DNA from: Parvibaculaceae bacterium Mf 1.05b.01 | GTDB lineage: Bacteria > Pseudomonadota > Alphaproteobacteria > Parvibaculales > Parvibaculaceae | Direction: 5' to 3' | DNA length: 64,000 nt | Assembly (NCBI GenBank): GCA_000509225.1 | Contig: BAOK01000002.1 | Span: 128,496 to 192,495, forward strand | In this document: positions 45,780 to 54,414 of the stretch, piece by piece | How the letters are laid out: each line of letters begins with the position of its first letter | Numbering within the stretch: position 1 is the stretch's first letter | The notes under the pieces: model-generated | What the model was told of the DNA's origin: nothing | Seen by the model: the letters and a program-made list of their open reading frames with translations, nothing else | The model's database searches: none | Translations under genes and position numbers: made by a program

Positions 45780-46411
45780 CGGTGGCGCCTCAGCCAGACG
45801 TACAGGGCACCGCCACCGCCATGTTTCGGGTGGGCCGGTTGAAAGCCGGCCACATGGGTGCGGAATTGGGGTTCGTTCAGCCAGCGGGGCACCATGTCTC
45901 TCAGGACGGAACGACGATCGGGATCAGCATGGAAATCCCGCCCATGGAGCATATGGCCCTGGGCACCTTTTCCCGTAATCACCAGAACAAGCCGTTTTCC
46001 CTGGGCCCGGGCATCAATAATAAAGCGCAAAAGCGTCGGTTCAGCGGAGTGTCGGGTAGCACCATGCAAATCAAGGCGCGCGTCGGGCGTTAACTGGCCC
46101 CGAACCAGGCGTTTGGCGGTGCGGTTGTCCAAGGCATTGAGCGGCGGGGCCGTCGGGCCTCGTTTGAGGGGCGGTGCCTGATGGATCGTGGGTGAGGCGG
46201 GACGCTTTACTTGTTTCGTTAGAGGAACGTTTTTTTTGGGTGGTTCAGGTGTCGCCTCAAGGGGATCTTCGCCCTCTTGCTTTCGGCCCGGCCGGGGCGT
46301 GGCATCTTCGGTCACTTTGCGCCAAAGCGCCGCTTCGTCCCGCGTTAAGGTTCTTCTGCGTTTGCGGTCATACCCGGTAGGGGGGGAGAAATCAGTCGGT
46401 TTTCGCGCCAC
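45776..46411 (-). CDS. Smr-domain protein
   Basis: A 211-residue protein. The first 95 residues are charged and Pro-rich, probably disordered, and include DEAALWRKVTEDATP typical of the alphaproteobacterial form. The C-terminal Smr domain has the LDLHGATRHSA motif, RLVLVITGKG and GGGGALYVWLRR. Smr domains are nucleases acting on DNA or RNA. It starts five bases after the mltA stop. Confidence 0.92.
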   Translation of the reverse strand: MARKPTDFSPPTGYDRKRRRTLTRDEAALWRKVTEDATPRPGRKQEGEDPLEATPEPPKKNVPLTKQVKRPASPTIHQAPPLKRGPTAPPLNALDNRTAKRLVRGQLTPDARLDLHGATRHSAEPTLLRFIIDARAQGKRLVLVITGKGAQGHMLHGRDFHADPDRRSVLRDMVPRWLNEPQFRTHVAGFQPAHPKHGGGGALYVWLRRHR

Positions 46412-46416
46412 CGGCC

Positions 46417-47769
46417 CTACCTCTGATTGGCGGCCAAGGCCGTTTGTCTGGCGGCTAAAGCCGTTGGCAAGAGCACCCAGAAGCGGCCATCCGCTTTCAT
46501 CTCACCGGCCTTCGCCCCGGCGGTCGCGCCGGAGCCCCAGAAATAGTCGCCACGCACTGCGCCCCGAATGGCTGAGCCTGTGTCCTGAGCCACCATCAAT
46601 TTCTGCGTCGGGCCGGTGTCGCCGGGCAATACGGCCTCAAACCAGATGGGGGCGCCCAGCGCATGGGTCCGCCGATCAACGGCAAGGCTGCGTCCCGGCG
46701 AGAGGGCGACACCGCCCGCACCGACCGGCCCGAGGCCCGGGTCGCTCACATCTCTGCGGTTGAAAAAGACATAGGATCGGTTCGCTTCCAGGACGGATTG
46801 CATGTCGCCGGGATTTGCTGCCAGCCAATCGCGGATGCTCGCCATGGAGACCGTTTCGCGGGAAAGGGCGCCGCGCTCAATCAAAACCTTGCCGATGGCG
46901 GTATAGGGGCGGCCGTTTTTTTCGGCAAAACCGACCCGGGCAATTGACCCGTCGGGCAGCTTAAGCCGCGCAGAGCCTTGGATATGGGTGAAAAAGGCAT
47001 CGACCGGGTCTTTCACCCAAGCCACAGCCAGCTCGTCAGGATCAAGCGCCCCCTCATTGATGGCTGCCCTGTCCGGGTAGGGGACAAAGCGCCCATCCTC
47101 CAAACGGCCTCGAATGGTCTCGCCTTTGAGGGTTGGATCGAATTCGCCCAGATCGAGTCTTTGCAGGTCGCCTGGTTTCGCCAGGAGCGGGGTCTGGTAC
47201 GGGCCCTCGCGGGTGAGGCTCGCCTCAATTTCGGGTTCATAATAGCCGGTCATAAGACCGGTCGGTCCCTTTTCAGCTGTCACCGCGAAAGCTTGAAACC
47301 CTCTTTCAAAAAAACCGCGCGGGTCAGCGGCAGCGCCCGGTGAGAGTGCGTCCCGGCAGACCGGCTGCCAGTCGGCGGTGGTGCCATAATTAATGGCGTC
47401 GCCGGTTTTGGCATCAAGGACCCTTGCGGGGGGTGCGCCAAGGATGCGGTCGCAGGACCTGCGGAACGCCTCGAGAGCGGCCCCATGATCGTCGCCTGCC
47501 CAGCCGGGTAGGGCCTCAAAGGCGGTTTTTGACAAAGTAGGGCCGGCAGGGTCCCTCACCGGATCCTCCTCTGGCGCATCGGGGTCGGTGCAGGCTGCAA
47601 GCCCCAGAAACAAGCCAAAAACAAGCGTGGAAAATAAGTATTTCGCAGTAGGACCAGCTGCGGATTTTGTGGATTTAGGCGCCGCACGGCCGGCAGTTGC
47701 CGATACTGGAGAGACTGATCGCGTTGGAGAGGCTGATCGCGTTGGAGAGATTGGGCCATTCAAGGTCAC
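46417..47769 (-). CDS. mltA: Membrane-bound lytic murein transglycosylase A
   Basis: Cleaves peptidoglycan glycan strands to 1,6-anhydro products. The 450-residue precursor carries a lipobox (LFLGLAAC). The MltA and 3D domains follow, with TGYYEPEIEASLTREGPYQTPL and the catalytic Asp motif AQDTGSAIRGAVRGDYFWGSG. The signal region is odd: about 42 residues with a repeated SPTRS stretch precede the hydrophobic core. The only in-frame start codons seen are GTG 47769 and TTG 47763. It lies 15 bases after the Tim44-like gene. Confidence 0.93.
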   Translation of the reverse strand: MTLNGPISPTRSASPTRSVSPVSATAGRAAPKSTKSAAGPTAKYLFSTLVFGLFLGLAACTDPDAPEEDPVRDPAGPTLSKTAFEALPGWAGDDHGAALEAFRRSCDRILGAPPARVLDAKTGDAINYGTTADWQPVCRDALSPGAAADPRGFFERGFQAFAVTAEKGPTGLMTGYYEPEIEASLTREGPYQTPLLAKPGDLQRLDLGEFDPTLKGETIRGRLEDGRFVPYPDRAAINEGALDPDELAVAWVKDPVDAFFTHIQGSARLKLPDGSIARVGFAEKNGRPYTAIGKVLIERGALSRETVSMASIRDWLAANPGDMQSVLEANRSYVFFNRRDVSDPGLGPVGAGGVALSPGRSLAVDRRTHALGAPIWFEAVLPGDTGPTQKLMVAQDTGSAIRGAVRGDYFWGSGATAGAKAGEMKADGRFWVLLPTALAARQTALAANQR

Positions 47770-47784
47770 GTAACCCGCGACCGC

Positions 47785-48492
47785 TCAGGCGCCACCGGTG
47801 GCGACCAGATGCCAGTTTGGATCGCGGCTCGTGATGTCCCGCTCGAAAGTCCAAACATCGACAACCTCGCGCACGGTGACAGGGTCACCCTCGATCACCA
47901 CGCCTTCCTGGTTTTTTGTCGAGGAGGATTGCTCGCTCACGAATTTGACGGTGATGAGAGACTGATTGCCGTTCACCAGCGCTTTCACAAACTCCCCTGA
48001 TTTGAGGCCAATAAAGCTCATCTCAATGGTCTCGCCGCGCTTTTCGCGGGCATCAATGGCACCCTCAAAACTTTCAAACACTTCCGGAGCCAGAAGGGGC
48101 TGCAAGGTGGCGCGATCCCCTGCCGCAAAGGCTGTGACGATCATCTCATAGGCGAGCTTTGCACCGCCCAGGAATTCATCCCCGTCAAAGCGGCGGTCCG
48201 CCAGGGTGAGCTCCGTCAATTGCTGTTCAATCTCGGACCCTGGCTCAACACCACGGATGTGTGGGGAGGGCGCCTCTGCAGCTGCGTCGCGTGGTGTATC
48301 GGGCGCGCGGGAACCTGGCAGGTTGATCACATTGTCTTTGTCATTGTCTTGAGATTGCTCATGGGCAGCGTAGGGGTCAAAGGGCGGGCGCTCTTCCCCT
48401 GTCCGGCGGCCAAGCACGCTGCGCAATTTCAGGAAGACCACAACAGCGACCACCAGAAGGATCAGATTGATAATGCTAAAGTCGCTGCTCAT
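47785..48492 (-). CDS. Tim44-like domain protein
   Basis: A 235-residue protein with one N-terminal membrane helix (IINLILLVVAVVVFLKL), a disordered linker and a C-terminal Tim44-like domain (DGDEFLGGAKLAYEMIVTAFAAGDR and LKSGEFVKALV, then VDVWTFERDI). Bacterial homologues of the mitochondrial import factor Tim44 sit at the inner membrane; their role is little known. ATG 48492 gives the family start MSSDFSIINLI. It heads the tim44-mltA-smr-XRE operon and is divergent from fxsA. Confidence 0.92.
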   Translation of the reverse strand: MSSDFSIINLILLVVAVVVFLKLRSVLGRRTGEERPPFDPYAAHEQSQDNDKDNVINLPGSRAPDTPRDAAAEAPSPHIRGVEPGSEIEQQLTELTLADRRFDGDEFLGGAKLAYEMIVTAFAAGDRATLQPLLAPEVFESFEGAIDAREKRGETIEMSFIGLKSGEFVKALVNGNQSLITVKFVSEQSSSTKNQEGVVIEGDPVTVREVVDVWTFERDITSRDPNWHLVATGGA

Positions 48493-48782
48493 AGAACGAT
48501 TGCTACCTGTCATTGAGGTCATCTGCCGACCATCGATTGTCGGCGGACCCGCAAGGGGAGGGCGCACCCTCTTTGCATCAAGCCTGTTTGAAACAAACCG
48601 GGGAGCGCTTATCTGTTGAGGGTAATCTAGGGCATATGGTGTTCTATTGCCACTTATTGCCCTGAGGAACGGCCTGTTTTGTTCGAAATCAACGGAACTG
48701 GTCCAATCTGGTGTTTTCCTGTCTGGTTCTATTTGAACGGCTAAACCGCCTCAGCCCGCCCAGACATGCTTAAAGGTCGCCC
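48493..48782. promoter_or_regulatory. Divergent tim44-like / fxsA promoter region
   Basis: About 290 bases without a gene, carrying promoters for both directions. A small CCGAC...GTCGG inverted repeat lies near 48526-48543. AAAGG six bases before the fxsA ATG is its ribosome-binding site. Confidence 0.4.
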
Positions 48783-49325
48783 ATGCCCTTCGTTTTTCTC
48801 GCTTTTGTCCTTGTTCCAATCGCGGAGATTGCTGTCTTCATTGAAGTCGGCGGTATGATCGGCCTGTGGCCCACTTTGGGCATTGTGATCCTCACCGCCC
48901 TCTTGGGGACAAGCCTTTTGCGGGCTCAAGGTTTGGCAGCTTTTGGCCGAGCTCAAGCTGCCATGAGCGAAGGACGGCTTCCTGTCGAAGAAGTGGTGCA
49001 TGGCTTTTGTCTTGTGATTGCCGGTGCGCTTCTCTTAACGCCTGGCTTCCTCACCGACATTGCCGGTTTTCTGCTCTTCGTCCATCCCGTCCGGTTGATG
49101 CTGGCTCGGGCCGCCATGAAATGGTTTGCGAAAAACGGAACCGTTCACATGCACACGAATGCCGGGTTTGGCCAGCGTCCACCGGGAAGCGATCCGCACG
49201 GGCCGACGCCGGATGACACTATTGTCGAAGGACAAGCCGAAGAGGTGACACCCCGCCCGCCTGCAGCCGACAATGATGATGCACCTGCTCCGGGCTCAAC
49301 AAGGTGGATTCCCCCCAAAGATTAA
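48783..49325 (+). CDS. fxsA: FxsA-family membrane protein
   Basis: A 180-residue protein with about four membrane helices (FLAFVLVPIAEIAVFIEVGG, ILTALLGTSLLRAQG, LVIAGALLLTPGFLTDIAGF, LLFVHPVRLML) and a hydrophilic tail. The E. coli member suppresses F-plasmid exclusion of phage T7 when overproduced; its normal job is unknown. fxsA next to secB and divergent from tim44 is a conserved alphaproteobacterial order. Confidence 0.93.
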   Translation: MPFVFLAFVLVPIAEIAVFIEVGGMIGLWPTLGIVILTALLGTSLLRAQGLAAFGRAQAAMSEGRLPVEEVVHGFCLVIAGALLLTPGFLTDIAGFLLFVHPVRLMLARAAMKWFAKNGTVHMHTNAGFGQRPPGSDPHGPTPDDTIVEGQAEEVTPRPPAADNDDAPAPGSTRWIPPKD

Positions 49326-49483
49326 ACATCTGCTGTGCCGACCTGTAACCATAGCTGCGCACCGCGCTTGTGAAATGCCCATATTCCGTGATAGCCACAG
49401 TCCGCTATTCAGGGCAGCTCACCTCCGCAAATGGGATGGGTGAACCGCTCAAACACATTATCTAAGGCAGAACGGGAAACGGC

Positions 49484-49987
49484 ATGGCAGAGACAGATCA
49501 AACGGAAGCAGGAAACGCAGGCAGCGACGGTCAGGCTGGTCCGCAGCTTCGGGTGATCACTCAATATGTTCGGGATCTTTCTTTTGAAAGCCCCAACGTG
49601 CCTGGAAGTCTTGCGCCACAGGATGATGCGCCACAGATCGGTGTGAATGTGGATGTTGGGGTTAACCCGCTTGCCGAAACCGACTTCGAAGTTGTGCTGA
49701 AGCTCAAAGTAGACGCAAAAGTAAACGGCAAGCAGCTCTTTCTTACCGAACTTGAATATGCCGGTGTCTTTAAAGTCGCCAACATTCCCCAGGAAAGCAT
49801 GCAGGCGGTTTTGCTCATCGAGTGCCCGCGCCTCATCTTCCCCTTTGCCCGGCGCATTATTGCCGACGTCACACGCGACGGTGGTTTCCCACCCTTGATG
49901 GTGGACCCGATCGATTTCGCGCAACTGTTCCGTCAGCAGATGCAGGCGCAGCAGGAAGCTGGTGAGAAAGAACGTCCGGACGCTTGA
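49484..49987 (+). CDS. secB: Protein-export chaperone SecB
   Basis: SecB keeps outer-membrane and periplasmic precursors unfolded and hands them to SecA. The 167-residue protein has [41 protein letters not shown], and [40 protein letters not shown]. The acidic N-terminus is typical. Confidence 0.97.
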   Translation: MAETDQTEAGNAGSDGQAGPQLRVITQYVRDLSFESPNVPGSLAPQDDAPQIGVNVDVGVNPLAETDFEVVLKLKVDAKVNGKQLFLTELEYAGVFKVANIPQESMQAVLLIECPRLIFPFARRIIADVTRDGGFPPLMVDPIDFAQLFRQQMQAQQEAGEKERPDA

Positions 49988-50098
49988 TGGTTTGTGAGCA
50001 CGGTTTGTTGATCATGTGCTCCTAAATCCCGGTTGAACAGAGAGAGCTTTCGTTGTGAGTATGCCGATCACCAGTGCATCAAAAACAACGAAGGCGTC

Positions 50099-50593
50099 AT
50101 GGAAGTCATTGTCAGAGACGGGCAGGTCAATGATCTGACGGACATCCTGTCCATCAATCGTCTATCTCTGCCAGGTGTGTCGCTCCTTGACGCGCATGAG
50201 TTTGCAATCCTCTGCAACGCTAGCCGTTTCTTTCGCGTGCTGGAAGTAGACAACCTGATTGCCGGATATCTTTTCGCGCTTGATCGGCACGCATCATATG
50301 ACGGCGAGGAATTCAATTGGTTCTGCGATAACATTGACGGAGAATTCGTCTATATCGATCAAATTGCTGTTGCACCGGAACATAGAAAATCAGGTTTCGC
50401 AGCGGTCCTGTATAACGATCTGGAGAAGTCTTCTCTGAAACATCAGGCCATCGCTCTTGTTTGCGAGGTCAATCTGATCCCTGAAAACATTCCGTCTCGG
50501 AAGTTTCACTTCAAGGCTGGGTTTGCTGAGATGTTTTGCATGCCAACACGTGGTGTTGTTGTGTCGCTCTTCAAAAAGAACCTGGTCGGATAG
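50099..50593 (+). CDS. GNAT-family N-acetyltransferase
   Basis: A 164-residue GNAT protein. EFVYIDQIAVAPEHRKSGFAAVLYNDLEKSS is the central strand and acetyl-CoA loop, and IPSRKFHFKAGFAEM the closing segment. The form (with an FxYIDQIAV motif) is that of an uncharacterised group acting on small molecules. ATG 50099 with AAGG just upstream is preferred to the TTG at 50033. It lies alone between secB and the convergent dnaQ. Confidence 0.85.
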   Translation: MEVIVRDGQVNDLTDILSINRLSLPGVSLLDAHEFAILCNASRFFRVLEVDNLIAGYLFALDRHASYDGEEFNWFCDNIDGEFVYIDQIAVAPEHRKSGFAAVLYNDLEKSSLKHQAIALVCEVNLIPENIPSRKFHFKAGFAEMFCMPTRGVVVSLFKKNLVG

Positions 50594-50620
50594 AGACGGT
50601 CCTGTGCGGCGTCCTATTTA

Positions 50621-51313
50621 TTAAACATCTTTCCAGAGCGTTTCTTCGCCAAGCGTTGCCACAAAAGCCTGATGGGCAGCGCGTTCTTCATCCGTGATGC
50701 GAGACGCGAGCGGTTTTGGCCGCTCTTTGCGCATCACATGGGTGATCTTGCCGCTGGCATCTGTGCCGCTCACTGCTTCGGCAGCAAGGCTCAGGCCCGG
50801 TTCGCGACCGCCAATGAGTTCCAGGTAGACTTCTGCCAGCAATTCGCTGTCTAGCAGCGCGCCGTGCTTTACCCGGTTTGAATTGTCCACATTGAAGCGG
50901 CGGCAGAGCGCATCGAGACTGTTCTGGCCACCAGGAAATTTCTTTCGCGCCATGGCGAGCGTGTCCACCGCCTGTGCGTCGGGCAGGAGCGGGCGGTTCG
51001 TCATTTTCAGTTCGGCATTCAAAAAGCCCATATCAAAGGAGGCGTTGTGAATGACGAGCGGTGCGTCTTTTACAAAATCCAGAAACGCGTCTGCGACTTC
51101 GTCAAATTTTGGTTTGTCTGCCAGAAATTCATCTGACAGGCCGTGTACCTGGAACGCCCCTTCGGACATTTCACGTTCCGGGTTTATATAGACATGATAG
51201 GTGGCGCCGGTGGGCATGTGGTTTTCCAGTTCCACACAGCCGATTTCCACCAACCGGTGGCCCTCTTTTGGACTGATCCCCGTCGTTTCTGTATCAAGCA
51301 CAATCTCGCGCAT
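50621..51313 (-). CDS. dnaQ: DNA polymerase III epsilon subunit (proofreading exonuclease)
   Basis: The 3'-5' proofreading exonuclease of the replicase. The 230-residue protein has ExoI LDTETTGISPKEGHRLVEIG, ExoII LVIHNASFDMGFL and ExoIII KHGALLDSELLAEVYLEL with all acidic and histidine ligands. The C-terminal part binds the polymerase alpha subunit. The gene belongs to the DUF299-maf-aroE-coaE-dnaQ block next to the origin. Confidence 0.97.
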   Translation of the reverse strand: MREIVLDTETTGISPKEGHRLVEIGCVELENHMPTGATYHVYINPEREMSEGAFQVHGLSDEFLADKPKFDEVADAFLDFVKDAPLVIHNASFDMGFLNAELKMTNRPLLPDAQAVDTLAMARKKFPGGQNSLDALCRRFNVDNSNRVKHGALLDSELLAEVYLELIGGREPGLSLAAEAVSGTDASGKITHVMRKERPKPLASRITDEERAAHQAFVATLGEETLWKDV

Positions 51314-51338
51314 CTAATTCCCCACTCATTCTTTGGCC

Positions 51339-51449
51339 GCGTTTCCGGACAGAAAACCGCTAGACACTTTTCCTGGAAACGCTTTCTTTTTGCGGCGTTT
51401 CCGGACAGAAAACCGCCAAGTTAGATTTGGCCCCTTTTCCTGGAATCGC
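51339..51449. repeat. Two direct copies of the GTTTCC/GGACAG dispersed repeat
   Basis: Copy C (51339-51382) and copy D (51395-51449) both begin GCGTTTCCGGACAGAAAACC and end GGAAACGC or its one-mismatch form GGAATCGC. Copy D has an extra insert in the middle. They fill the gap between coaE and dnaQ and match the pair at 29101-29206. Confidence 0.8.
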
Positions 51450-51467
51450 TGTTTGCCCCCACAGCAA

Positions 51468-52088
51468 CTATCCCAGAAGCTTTTTCAGAACCTCGCCTTC
51501 GCGGCCTTTCAGGTCTGCGATGATCTCGCGGACCTGGGCGCGGGCATGCTCCAGTCCCTTATCACTTTCAACAATATAGTCAGCGCCAGCACGCTTGTCG
51601 GCGTCGCTGACCTGCTTTGCAAAGATTTCCTCAAACTTCTCTTCTGTCATGTCGGGACGTGCCAGCACACGCTCGCGTTGCAGTTCATAAGGCGCGCTCA
51701 CAACGACAATCACATCTACCCGTTCGCGGCCGCCGGTTTCGAAGAGAAGGGGAATGTCGAGCAACACCATCTCCGCTCCCTCTTTCGCCGCGTTTTCCAG
51801 AAAGGCGCGGTTCGCCTGTCCCACAAGAGGGTGCACAATGCTTTCAAGTTTTTTGAGCGCGTCTGGTTTGCCGATCACTTCTTTGGACAGAAGTGTCCGG
51901 TCCACCGCACCGTCTTTCACAACACCGGGAAAGGCTTCTTCCAAAGGAGCAACGGCAGCACCGCCAGGTGCGTAGAGTTTGTGTACTTCAGCGTCCGCGT
52001 CATAGACGGGGACACCTTCTGCCGCAAACATTTTGGCGGTTTCAGATTTCCCCATTCCGATGGAGCCTGTGAGGCCAATCAAGAGCAT
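51468..52088 (-). CDS. coaE: Dephospho-CoA kinase
   Basis: Final step of coenzyme A synthesis. The 206-residue P-loop kinase has [28 protein letters not shown], a middle [20 protein letters not shown] and [17 protein letters not shown]. Its ATG directly abuts the aroE stop. Confidence 0.96.
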   Translation of the reverse strand: MLLIGLTGSIGMGKSETAKMFAAEGVPVYDADAEVHKLYAPGGAAVAPLEEAFPGVVKDGAVDRTLLSKEVIGKPDALKKLESIVHPLVGQANRAFLENAAKEGAEMVLLDIPLLFETGGRERVDVIVVVSAPYELQRERVLARPDMTEEKFEEIFAKQVSDADKRAGADYIVESDKGLEHARAQVREIIADLKGREGEVLKKLLG

Positions 52089-52946
52089 TTAGTGTTTTCC
52101 CCCATCTTTTGGGTTCAAGTTTTCCAATATGAGCGCTCGGAGTTCTGGTGTTACGTCCGGCCGCACCCCGAACCAGGCTTCAAAGCCCGGCACGGCCTGA
52201 TGCAAGAGCATGCCAAGACCATCAACCGTGGTGTTGCCGCGCGCTCGTGCGCAAGCGAGCAGGTCTGTCTCAAGGGGCGAATAGACAATGTCGGTCACGA
52301 GTGCCGAGAGGTCGAGTTTATTAAGTGACAGTTCGAGCGGGTCCATGCCTGTCATGCCTAAAGAGGATGTGTTGACCAGAAGGCCCACTTCTTCGAGGGC
52401 GGCAGGTGCGTCGCCCCAGGAGAGCGCTGTGCCGGTTACATCAAGTTCGGTGAGCAAATCAGCTGCTTTTTCGACAGTGCGGTTTACAAGGCGGATTTCT
52501 GGAACACCTGCATCTGCAAGTGCTACCAGGATCGCGCGGGCAGCCCCGCCGGCGCCCAAGACCATCGCTGGCTTTGAGGTAAAATCGACATCTGGTGCTT
52601 CTGCTTTCAGGTTCGCCATGAAGCCATAACCGTCTGTATTGCGTCCTTCGAAGTGAGTGCCACAATCCACAATCGTGTTGACTGCCTTCAACCGGCGGGC
52701 TGCATCATCATGGTGGGAGAGCGCTGCAAACACAGCTTCCTTGTGCGGCACGGTAACATTTGCGCCAATCACGCCTTCGTCCCGGAAGGAAGACAGGGTT
52801 GCGGTCAATTCCTCTGGGGGCACGCCGTGCTTTTCGTAGACAGCATTCTTGATGCCCAGTTTTTTGATCCAATGGTTATGGATCAGCGGCGAGCGTGAGT
52901 GCGTTACCGGCCAGCCCAGCACCCAGACGCGAGACAGATCGTTCAT
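52089..52946 (-). CDS. aroE: Shikimate dehydrogenase
   Basis: Reduces dehydroshikimate with NADPH in aromatic amino-acid synthesis. The 285-residue protein has GWPVTHSRSPLIHNHWI, NVTVPHKE with the catalytic Lys, the NADPH loop VLGAGGAARAI, NRT and GLGMLLHQAVPGFEAWFG. ATG 52946 is preceded by AGGGGGAAAC; the frame extends upstream but is not conserved. Confidence 0.97.
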   Translation of the reverse strand: MNDLSRVWVLGWPVTHSRSPLIHNHWIKKLGIKNAVYEKHGVPPEELTATLSSFRDEGVIGANVTVPHKEAVFAALSHHDDAARRLKAVNTIVDCGTHFEGRNTDGYGFMANLKAEAPDVDFTSKPAMVLGAGGAARAILVALADAGVPEIRLVNRTVEKAADLLTELDVTGTALSWGDAPAALEEVGLLVNTSSLGMTGMDPLELSLNKLDLSALVTDIVYSPLETDLLACARARGNTTVDGLGMLLHQAVPGFEAWFGVRPDVTPELRALILENLNPKDGGKH

Positions 52947-52956
52947 GTTTCCCCCT

Positions 52957-53553
52957 TCATGTCTCGAGGGCGCCTTCTTTGCGCAGATAGTCAAAGAGCG
53001 GCATGAGCGGCAGGCCAAGGATCGTAAAATAATCGCCTTCTATGCGTTCGAACAATTGAACGCCGGGGCCTTCCAGCTGATAGCAGCCAACGCTTGAGAG
53101 AATTTTCTCTCCAGTGCGTCTTATATAGTGATCGAGATAATCGTCTGAAAAATCCCGCATGGTGAGATGGGCCTGGGTCACATGCCCCCAGACAATTTTC
53201 CCACTGCGCGCGACCGCAACAGCGCTGTGAAGCGTGTGTGTTTTGCCGCGGAAGAAGCTGAGATTTTTTCGGGCTTCATCCAGGTCTCTTGGCTTGTCAA
53301 AGAGACGCGCATCGCAGGTCAGAACCTGGTCGGCGCCAATGACAAACTGATCGCGCGCCTCTGCACTGACCGCCTGTGCTTTGAGTTCCGCAAGGTGTTG
53401 TGCGAGCGCGGTGCCATTTCCCTCAAAGCCCATTTTCGCTTCGGCTTCATCGACGGGCGACACTTCAACACGAAAGGACACACCAGCATTTTCAAGCAGC
53501 ATGGCGCGCACACCGCTACGGGAGGCGAGAACAAGAGTTGGCGTATCAGACAT
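52957..53553 (-). CDS. Maf-like nucleoside triphosphate pyrophosphatase
   Basis: A 198-residue Maf-family protein that hydrolyses non-canonical nucleotides. It has LVLASRSGVRAMLLENAGVSF, the FVIGADQVLTCD motif and GCYQLEGPGVQLFERIEGDYFTILGLPL. The second-type Maf form (RSGVR rather than SPRR) is usual next to aroE and DUF299 in alphaproteobacteria. ATG 53553 is chosen; a TTG at 53565 is in frame. Confidence 0.94.
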   Translation of the reverse strand: MSDTPTLVLASRSGVRAMLLENAGVSFRVEVSPVDEAEAKMGFEGNGTALAQHLAELKAQAVSAEARDQFVIGADQVLTCDARLFDKPRDLDEARKNLSFFRGKTHTLHSAVAVARSGKIVWGHVTQAHLTMRDFSDDYLDHYIRRTGEKILSSVGCYQLEGPGVQLFERIEGDYFTILGLPLMPLFDYLRKEGALET

Positions 53554-53589
53554 TTGGAATACCAATCATGGGGGACATACCTGTTTTGA

Positions 53590-54414
53590 CTATTGTCGGC
53601 TGTAAAGATTGAGAATGGCGGCGGCGGTTTCTTCGACGGACCGCCTTGTCACGTCGATCACCGGCCAGCTGTGCTTGTTGAAAAACCGGCGGGCTTCGGC
53701 AAGCTCTGAGGTGATCAGATCCTTGTCCACATAGTCGGTTTCGGTTTGCTCATTTAAGGAGAGCAAGCGGTTTTTGCGAATTTGCGAGAGCCGATCGACG
53801 CTGGCAACAAGCCCGACGATCAAGGGGCTGGTCGCGGTTTCCAAATCTGGCGGCAAAGGCGTGCCCGGCACAAAGGGCACGTTTGCCGCTTTGATGCCGC
53901 GGTTGGCAAGATAGATGCAGGTCGGTGTTTTTGACGTCCGGCTCACGCCCACCAGGATAATGTCTGCATCATCCAGGTCACCTGCCGTCTGCCCATCATC
54001 ATGGGCCATGGTGAAGTTGAGAGCGGCAATGCGGTCAAAATATTCCGCATTCATTTCGTGTTGCACGCCGGGCTTGTGTGAGATTTCCCGTCCGAGATAG
54101 GTGCCCAGTGCATTGATCACCGGGTCCAGAACAGAGATACAGGGAATGTCCATCTCCCCACAGCGTTCAAGCAATTGATCGCGCAGTTTTTCATTCACCA
54201 TCGTGAACATTACGAGCCCTGGCTCACGCTCAATCTCAGCAATGGCTCGGTCCAGCTGTTTGGGTCCGCGCACCAGTGCATAGATATGTTCAACAGGGCT
54301 CACGTCTTCATATTGCGCACAGGCAGCGCGGGCGACAGCGTTCAATGTCTCGCCTGTCGCATCAGAAACGAGATGCAGATGAAATAGTCGACGAGGACTG
54401 GGGCGGCTGGTCAT
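53590..54414 (-). CDS. Pyruvate, phosphate dikinase regulatory protein (DUF299)
   Basis: A bifunctional kinase/pyrophosphorylase that regulates pyruvate phosphate dikinase by ADP-dependent phosphorylation. The 274-residue protein has HLHLVSDATGETLNAVARAA at the start, the P-loop-like ILVGVSRTSKTPTCIYLANRG and KHSWPVIDVTRRSVEETAA at the end. The target ppdK is not in the window. ATG 54414 is used; a GTG at 54438 is possible. This gene (RP001-like) borders the origin in many alphaproteobacteria. Confidence 0.95.
   Translation of the reverse strand: MTSRPSPRRLFHLHLVSDATGETLNAVARAACAQYEDVSPVEHIYALVRGPKQLDRAIAEIEREPGLVMFTMVNEKLRDQLLERCGEMDIPCISVLDPVINALGTYLGREISHKPGVQHEMNAEYFDRIAALNFTMAHDDGQTAGDLDDADIILVGVSRTSKTPTCIYLANRGIKAANVPFVPGTPLPPDLETATSPLIVGLVASVDRLSQIRKNRLLSLNEQTETDYVDKDLITSELAEARRFFNKHSWPVIDVTRRSVEETAAAILNLYSRQ

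Noticed and set aside
51333-52328. Plus-strand open frame of 331 codons across coaE and aroE
   Set aside because: Antisense to two certain genes and starts inside a repeat copy.
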